DNA of 35,023 nucleotides, taken from NCBI RefSeq assembly GCF_006874475.1, contig NZ_VIRM01000073.1, positions 1 to 35,023 on the forward strand, in the 5' to 3' direction. The translations under genes were made by a program, and so were the position numbers. A model generated the notes under the pieces. That model was not told where the DNA came from. It worked only from the letters and a program-made list of their open reading frames with translations, and made no database searches. Positions 30,715 through 35,023 of the stretch are shown here, one piece after another; positions within the stretch are counted from its first letter, which is position 1, and each line of letters starts with the position of its first letter. Origin of the DNA: Microbispora hainanensis. Its GTDB lineage: Bacteria; Actinomycetota; Actinomycetes; Streptosporangiales; Streptosporangiaceae.

Positions 30715-32010
30715 TCAGCAGTATTCGAGGAAACGGTCAAGGACCCGGACGCCAAACCGGAGTGAATCAACCGGAACGCGCTCGTCGACGCCATGGAACA
30801 TCCCGGAGAAGTCCAAGTCTTCGGGAAGCCGCAGCGGCGCGAAGCCATAGCCGCTGATGCCGAGGCGGCTGAACGCCTTGAGGTCGGTGCCGCCGCTCAG
30901 CGTGTACGGCACGGCCCGCGAACCGGGGTCCTCCTCCTGCAGCGCGTCGGCCATCGCCTTGACCAGCGGGCCCTTGAAGGGGGTCTCGACCGCCACGTCG
31001 TGATAGACGAACTCCCTGGTCACGTTGGACCCGAGCAGCTCGTCGAGGGTCTGGAAGAACTCGTCCTCATACCCCGGCAGGAACCTGCCGTCCACGTGCG
31101 CCGTCGCGATCTGGGGGATGACGTTCGCCTTGTATCCCGACTGGAGCATGGTCGGGTTGGTCGTGTTGCGGAGGGTGGCGCCGATCATCCGGGCGAGCGG
31201 CCCGAGGGTGGCCACCGCCGCCTCCGCGTCCTCCGCCTTGACCTCCGTGCCGAAGACCTCCTCGAAGAACGCCTGCACCGTGGGCGTGAGCCGCACCGGC
31301 CACTTGTGGCGGCCGATCCGGCCGACCGCCTCGGCGAGCTCGGTCACGGCGTTGTCGTCGTTGAGCATCGAGCCGTGCCCGGCCCTGCCCCTGGCGGTCA
31401 GGCGCATCCAGGCGATGCCCTTCTCCGCCGCCTCGATCAGGTATAGGCGGCCCTTCTCGGTGGTCACGCTGAAGCCGCCGACCTCGCCGATGGCCTCGGT
31501 GCAGCCCTCGAAGACCTCCGGATGCCGTTGGGCCAGCCACTGGGCGCCGTAGTGACCCCCGGCCTCCTCGTCGGCGGTGAAGACGAGGACGACGTCCCTG
31601 GGCGGCCTGCGCCCCTCGCTCAGCCGCCGCCGTACGACGGCGAGGATCATCGCGTCCATGTCCTTCATGTCGACCGCGCCGCGGCCCCAGACGCAGCCGT
31701 CGGCGATCTCGCCGCTCAGCGGGTGATGGGTCCAGTCGGCGGCGTCGAACGGCACGACGTCCAGATGGCCGTGGAGAACCAGGGCGTCCCTGCTCGGGTC
31801 GGCGCCCTCGACGCGGGCGACCACGTTCGCCCGCCCGGGATCGGATTCGAGGATCCGCGGCTCCAGGCCGACCTCCGCCAGCTTGCCGGCCACGTATTCC
31901 GCGGCCTCACGTTCCCCGGGCCCCGCGTTGTCCCCCGCGTTGACCGAGTCGATGCGGATCAGGTCGCGGCACAGCTCCGCGACCTCGTCCTCCCCGTAGC
32001 GTGGGGTCAT
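30715..32010 (-). CDS. M20 family metallopeptidase, 431 aa
   Basis: ATG 32010 has AGGAGGAGG about 5 bases upstream. The di-zinc peptidase has LHGHLDVVPF (metal ligand H82, D84), GRGAVDMKDMD (bridging D114), TADEEAGGHYG (base E148, ligand E149) and, near the end, LSGGTDLKAFSRLG and FHGVDERVPV for the last metal histidine. The middle (about 190-310) is the dimerisation lid. The family includes dipeptidases, ArgE and DapE; the sequence fits the broad actinomycete M20/M25/M40 peptidases and I cannot assign a substrate. It appears to be a single-gene unit, followed by a 110-base gap. Confidence 0.9.
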   Translation of the reverse strand: MTPRYGEDEVAELCRDLIRIDSVNAGDNAGPGEREAAEYVAGKLAEVGLEPRILESDPGRANVVARVEGADPSRDALVLHGHLDVVPFDAADWTHHPLSGEIADGCVWGRGAVDMKDMDAMILAVVRRRLSEGRRPPRDVVLVFTADEEAGGHYGAQWLAQRHPEVFEGCTEAIGEVGGFSVTTEKGRLYLIEAAEKGIAWMRLTARGRAGHGSMLNDDNAVTELAEAVGRIGRHKWPVRLTPTVQAFFEEVFGTEVKAEDAEAAVATLGPLARMIGATLRNTTNPTMLQSGYKANVIPQIATAHVDGRFLPGYEDEFFQTLDELLGSNVTREFVYHDVAVETPFKGPLVKAMADALQEEDPGSRAVPYTLSGGTDLKAFSRLGISGYGFAPLRLPEDLDFSGMFHGVDERVPVDSLRFGVRVLDRFLEYC

Positions 32011-32190
32011 TGCGCCTCCTCCTGCCGGGCAGGCCCATGCGGGGGCCGGCCCGCCTTTCCCGTCGTACGGCTCGCGCCTCCATCCTGCCGCCGTACAGGG
32101 GTGACGTTCACCCCCGGGCTCCCGGGAACCGCGCCGGAGCGGATTCCCGGTATGAAGCAGGGCGCAGAGAGTGCTAACCTGTATCAGCCG

Positions 32191-32212
32191 ACGCGGGATG
32201 ACGATCCCGCGT
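32191..32212 (+). promoter_or_regulatory. Hairpin in the leader of tRNA-Leu
   Basis: ACGCGGGAT-GACG-ATCCCGCGT, a perfect 9-base stem with a GNCG-like loop, ends 10 bases before the mature tRNA. It could guide 5' processing of the precursor. A -10-like TAACCT lies just before, near 32175. Confidence 0.45.
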
Positions 32213-32222
32213 GAGGCACCAC

Positions 32223-32308
32223 GTCCGGGTGGCGGAATAGGCAGACGCGCTAGCTTGAGGTGCTAGTGCCCAGTGATGGGCATGGGGGTTCAAGTCCCCC
32301 CTCGGACA
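32223..32308 (+). tRNA. tRNA-Leu (anticodon GAG)
   Basis: Acceptor GTCCGGG pairs with CTCGGAC (one G-U). The anticodon arm CTAGC-TTGAGGT-GCTAG gives anticodon GAG. A long variable arm (TGCCCAGTGATGGGCA) and T arm GGGGTTCAAGTCCCC are those of a class II leucine tRNA. CCA is not encoded. The 86-base gene faces right, so its 3' end would be a natural insertion site for the island-like material after it. Confidence 0.95.
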
Positions 32309-32324
32309 CGTACCCTTTCACTAT

Positions 32325-32354
32325 GTGAGGGCTGAGGCTAACCTCGGCCCTCAC
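32325..32354 (+). terminator. Terminator of tRNA-Leu
   Basis: GTGAGGGCTGAGG and CCTCGGCCCTCAC form a 13-base stem with one G-U pair and a CTAA loop, followed by TTTCGCTTTT. This is a standard intrinsic terminator 16 bases after the tRNA. Confidence 0.85.
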
Positions 32355-32584
32355 TTTCGCTTTTCCGGGGTGATAGGTCAGCCGCAGACCGAGGCGCTGG
32401 TAGACCGGCGTCTTGAGATCGACCGGGGCCTCGCTAATGGCTCTGTCCTCTCAGGCCGACCCAGCGGCGAATAGTCCTTCGCGACCCGCGTCCGCTTGAA
32501 GGGAAGCCGTGGACAACCTGCGGGTTCCCGATCGCAGGTCATCAGTGGCGGGCGACGCTCCGGCAATCCATGTGCCGGCCTTCT
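32355..32584. other. Short region without a clear gene
   Basis: Between the tRNA-Leu terminator and the MarR gene no frame looks coding; both strands have only short arginine-rich frames. A near DnaA box, TTGTCCACG on the minus strand (32516-32508), is present. It may be decayed island sequence. Confidence 0.5.
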
Positions 32585-33037
32585 TCAGTCGCCGGCGGCC
32601 GGCGCCTCATCGGCACCGAGAATCCGCAGGATGTCGACCAGCGTCGACAACTGCTCGGGAGTGAGGGGTCTGAACAGCTCTTCGGCCGCCAGTTCATAGC
32701 TGGTCGTCCAGTCCTGGGCCAGGGCGGCCCCTTGCTCCGTCACTCGGAGGAGTACGGACCGGCGGTCGTCCGCACTGGCCTGGCGTTCGAGCAGGCCGTC
32801 GCGGACGAGCGCGTCGACCAGGGTGGAGGCGGTCCCCTGGGCGATGCCGACCGCGAGAGCGAGTTCGGTCAGCCGGACAGGCTGCGAACGCGCCACCTCC
32901 ACCACCAATCGGGACCGCGGCGTCGACACCCCGTGCTCGCCCAGACGCTCGTTGAAGTGACGTACGAGAACCTTCGCCGTACGGCTGAACTCGTCGGCGA
33001 CCTGTGCCGCGGTCAAGCCCTGGTTCGTGTGTGGCAT
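32585..33037 (-). CDS. MarR-family transcriptional repressor, 150 aa
   Basis: ATG 33037 is chosen for GGGAGGTGG just upstream. The winged helix comprises RSRLVVEVARSQPVRLTELA, LAVGIAQGTASTLVDALVRD and the wing LLERQASADDRRSVLLRVTE. Flanking helices (VADEFSRTAKVLVRHFNERL and TPEQLSTLVDILRIL) make the dimer. MarR proteins typically release DNA on binding small phenolics or oxidants. It is divergent from the SDR gene at 33211 and very likely represses it and itself through the boxes between them. Confidence 0.9.
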   Translation of the reverse strand: MPHTNQGLTAAQVADEFSRTAKVLVRHFNERLGEHGVSTPRSRLVVEVARSQPVRLTELALAVGIAQGTASTLVDALVRDGLLERQASADDRRSVLLRVTEQGAALAQDWTTSYELAAEELFRPLTPEQLSTLVDILRILGADEAPAAGD

Positions 33038-33080
33038 CGCCCACCTCCCACTTGACGCACCCATCGTACGGGAGGTTACA

Positions 33081-33123
33081 TTGACGTCGATGCATTGATA
33101 TCAAATCATTTGACATCAATGCA
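33081..33123. promoter_or_regulatory. Three MarR-type operator boxes
   Basis: TTGACGTCGA (33081-33090), TTGATATCAA (33095-33104, a perfect palindrome) and TTGACATCAA (33110-33119) share the form TTGAnnTCAA at 14-15 base spacing. The last two also make a 33-base inverted repeat with 15 of 16 pairs matching (33091-33123). They lie between the divergent MarR and SDR genes. Confidence 0.7.
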
Positions 33124-33210
33124 TGTACGCGGAGCGGCCGGTTGCGTGCCGAGCGACAGCGGAACCGGGCTTGCACGAAGAGTGCGTTCTGAATCACCAG
33201 GAGTCGAAAA

Positions 33211-34197
33211 ATGAAGATCTTCATCACCGGCGGCAGCGGATTCGTCGGCGGAACCCTCGTCCATCGCCTCGTCGCCCAAGGACATGAGGTCATGGCACTG
33301 GCCAGATCGGGCTCGAGCATCCAGCGGGTACGCGCCGCCGGAGCCGATCCCGTCCCCGGCGATCTCGCCGAGCTCAGCCGGGCCGGCTCCCCCGCGCCGA
33401 CGTGGCTCGCCAAGCTGCGCGAGGTCGACGCGGTCGTGCACGTCGCGGCCCACATGGAGTTCTGGGGGCCCGACTCGCTCTTCGAACAGGCCAATCACGT
33501 GCCGACGGTCGCCCTGCACGCCGCGAGCGTCGCGGCCGGGGTGCGACGCTTCGTGCTCATCAGCGCCGCGTCCGTCTCCACGGGCAGCCAACGCCGCCCC
33601 GTCGTCGACGAGTCGACACCGGAAGGCCGGCCGAACATCGCCTACAGCCGCGTAAAGCTGGCCACCGAGCGCGCACTCCTGAACGCCCGCAGCGGGAAAA
33701 CCGAGCTGGTGGTGCTGCGCCCGCCGTTCATCTGGGGCCGCGGCATGGCGACGATCAACGAGATGGTCGAGGTCGCCGAGGCCGGACGGTTCGCCTGGAT
33801 CGACAACGGCAAGCACATCGTCGACTTCGTGCACGTCGAGAACCTGGCCGGTGCCGCGATCCTCGCGCTCACGCGGGGCCGCCACAAGGGGGTCTACTAC
33901 GTGACGGACGGCACGCCGATGCCGATCCGGGACTTCCTCACTCCCCTGCTGGCGACCCGCGGCGTGGATCTGTCCAAGAGCCGCAGCGTCCCCCTGGCGA
34001 TGGCGGCGCCCTTGGCGGCGATGATGGACCGCACGGCACGCCTGCTTCGCCGGAAGTCGGCGCCGCCGCTGGCGAACTGGCTCGTGAGCTTCACCGGGCG
34101 TGACCGTTCCTACGACATCACCACCGCGAGGAAGGAGCTGGGCTACTCGCCTGACATGACGCTGGAGAAGGGCCTGGCGGAGATGCGCTTCTCGTGA
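33211..34197 (+). CDS. NAD(P)-dependent epimerase/dehydratase, extended SDR, 328 aa
   Basis: ATG 33211 follows CAGGAG with an 8-base gap. The nucleotide-binding motif is TGGSGFVGG (residues 6-14). The HVAAHMEFWG region, SAASVSTGSQ and catalytic Y145/K149 (AYSRVKLATERAL) are present, followed by VLRPPFIWGRGM and FVHVENLAGA, the extended-SDR substrate-side motifs. Such enzymes act on sugar nucleotides, sterols or flavonol-like carbonyls; this sequence resembles the 3-beta-HSD/epimerase group but the substrate cannot be fixed. It is the likely target of the MarR repressor. The dinucleotide may be NADP or NAD. Confidence 0.88.
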   Translation: MKIFITGGSGFVGGTLVHRLVAQGHEVMALARSGSSIQRVRAAGADPVPGDLAELSRAGSPAPTWLAKLREVDAVVHVAAHMEFWGPDSLFEQANHVPTVALHAASVAAGVRRFVLISAASVSTGSQRRPVVDESTPEGRPNIAYSRVKLATERALLNARSGKTELVVLRPPFIWGRGMATINEMVEVAEAGRFAWIDNGKHIVDFVHVENLAGAAILALTRGRHKGVYYVTDGTPMPIRDFLTPLLATRGVDLSKSRSVPLAMAAPLAAMMDRTARLLRRKSAPPLANWLVSFTGRDRSYDITTARKELGYSPDMTLEKGLAEMRFS

Positions 34198-34319
34198 GGT
34201 GACGACCTCGCGGTCTCCCCGCCTTCGCCGTGGATGCGGTGCCTCGCGTTTCCCGTACGCGGTCCCTTGACGCACCATCGTCCATGGCAGGCCCGGAGAC
34301 GCCCGGATGTCGGCCGGGC

Positions 34320-34385
34320 TCAGTAGGTGTAGAAGCCCTCCCCGGTCGTGGTGCCGAGCTTGCCCTTGTCGCACGTCCACGCCCG
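34320..34385 (-). pseudogene. 3-hydroxyacyl-CoA dehydrogenase C-terminal remnant
   Basis: The minus strand reads RAWTCDKGKLGTTTGEGFYTY and then a stop at 34320. The GKLGxxTGEGFYxY ending is characteristic of 3-hydroxybutyryl/3-hydroxyacyl-CoA dehydrogenases. Only about 20 codons remain; nothing upstream on the strand continues the enzyme. Confidence 0.6.
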
Positions 34386-34423
34386 GATCGATGGCGCCGA
34401 GTTGCCGGCCCGCCACGAGACCG

Positions 34424-34654
34424 CAGTAGCCCGCAGAACAGCACGCCGCGCAGGGCGTAGGGTCGGCGGGTCGGGTGGGGCCTATGGGCGGTGGGACGGC
34501 GTCCCCGGCCGGCGAGGATCGCCTGGGCCTGTTCGAAGTCCTCGGGGCTCACCAGCGGTTCGTGGGTTAGCCGGTCCGACCAGACCCATTGGTCGCGCGA
34601 GTTCCAGCGCTGCTTCGTCATGTGACCGAGCGCGACATCGTGCACGTCAATGAT
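34424..34654 (-). pseudogene. Serine recombinase fragment
   Basis: From about 34654 leftwards the frame reads IIDVHDVALGHMTKQRWNSR, DQWVWSDRLTHEPLVSPEDF, EQAQAILAGRGRRPTAHRPH and RRPYALRGVLFCGLL. This is the region before and into the zinc ribbon of large serine recombinases of actinomycetes. The catalytic N-terminus, the rest of the zinc ribbon and the coiled coil are missing, and similarity stops at about the first zinc cysteine. The fragment is bounded by the dehydrogenase remnant on one side and probable intron sequence on the other. Confidence 0.7.
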
Positions 34655-34732
34655 CGCGGCTGGCCGGCCCGGGAACTCCTCCGTCTCCAGATCTCCATGA
34701 TCTGGCACTCAAGGTGTCCACACTTCGGGGGG

Positions 34733-35023
34733 GTGCGCCACGAGGCGCTGTTGGACCGAGCGGAGGTGAAAGGACTCCGCCTCCTGCCTGTCGTAGCAGG
34801 CAGGTGAAGCTGGCGGCAGCCTGACCTGGAGGAACGCCGGGAAAGGCGGGAGCAGCCGCGACGAAGTCGGGTCGGCTCAGGACTGCCGGATGGGTCGGGC
34901 TCGGTGAGCAAGAGAGGAAGGTGTACGCGAGGAACCGGTGTTGTTACGCCTCTTGAAAGTGTGCCAGCTCGAACCCGGTGGATCTGGGCTGGTTGGCGGC
35001 GCGCAGCCGATGCTTGGCCGTCG
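34733..35023 (+). ncRNA. Probable group II intron, 5' part, cut by window edge
   Basis: From 34733 the sequence begins GTGCGCC, matching the GUGYG start of group II introns. It continues as non-coding, heavily paired RNA-like sequence: stems such as CGGAG...CTCCG and CCTGCCTG-TCGTAG-CAGGCAGG (34783-34804). Purine-rich internal loops follow (GGAGGAACGCCGGGAAAGGC; GAGGAACCGGTGTTGTTACG; CTCGAACCCGGTGGATCTGG) of the kind seen in domain I. No reading frame covers it. The reverse transcriptase/maturase would be expected to the right of the window. The 5' boundary is a best guess, and I could not fix EBS-IBS pairing. Confidence 0.55.

Noticed and set aside
32378..32566. Short minus-strand frame next to tRNA-Leu
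   Set aside because: Arginine-rich, no ribosome-binding site, no family pattern; probably non-coding or decayed.

Overview
The window is about 35 kb of high-G+C actinomycete chromosome. The GC-rich third codon positions, the mycelial-type chaplin repeats, the fusion of a major-facilitator domain to dTMP kinase, a zinc-finger-free topoisomerase I with a lysine-rich tail, and a pSAM2-type integrative element all point to a filamentous actinomycete. Streptosporangiaceae (Nonomuraea, Microbispora, Streptosporangium and relatives) is my best guess, but this rests on pattern recognition and not on a search.

Region 1 (1 to about 8.4 kb) is the right-hand part of an actinomycete integrative and conjugative element (AICE). 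In order it has a partial XRE-type regulator, a short GntR repressor, a divergent small regulatory protein, an FtsK/TraB-type DNA translocase, a DUF2637 spread-like membrane protein, three small accessory proteins, a rolling-circle replication initiator, an excisionase and a tyrosine integrase. Several genes are coupled by ATGA or GTGA overlaps. Beyond the integrase lie a 36-bp perfect palindrome and two apparent cargo genes: an HNH nuclease with a predicted winged-helix front end and a tiny two-helix membrane protein. The element probably ends at a tRNA-Thr(CGT) gene on the minus strand. Two direct repeats beside that tRNA look like integrase arm sites. The other end of the element lies outside the window.

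Region 2 (8.5 to 18.2 kb) is accessory chromosome. It holds a secreted TAP-like peptidase lipoprotein, an OmpA-domain lipoprotein whose OmpA module sits between two related beta-rich domains, a secreted GH43-CBM6-CBM13 arabinan/xylan hydrolase behind a LacI-type operator, an XPB/Ssl2-like protein, and a HxlR regulator. The regulator is divergent from an internally deleted metallo-beta-lactamase-fold gene and a Cys-nucleophile alpha/beta hydrolase.

Region 3 (18.2 to 27.4 kb) is core: a PSP1/RicT-like protein, holB, a fused MFS-tmk, a membrane metallophosphoesterase and topA, all on the minus strand, then a small DUF5703 gene. Sites matching the actinobacterial DnaA box recur between these genes, including an inverted pair in a hairpin.

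Region 4 (27.4 to 32.3 kb) holds a 684-residue secreted protein with eight chaplin-like repeats and His/Gly-rich inserts, an anchored hypothetical protein, an M20 peptidase and tRNA-Leu(GAG).

Region 5 (32.3 kb to the end), just beyond the tRNA-Leu, looks like a small island. A MarR repressor with three operator boxes is divergent from an SDR gene. After these come remnants of a 3-hydroxyacyl-CoA dehydrogenase and a serine recombinase, and the probable 5' part of a group II intron that runs off the window.
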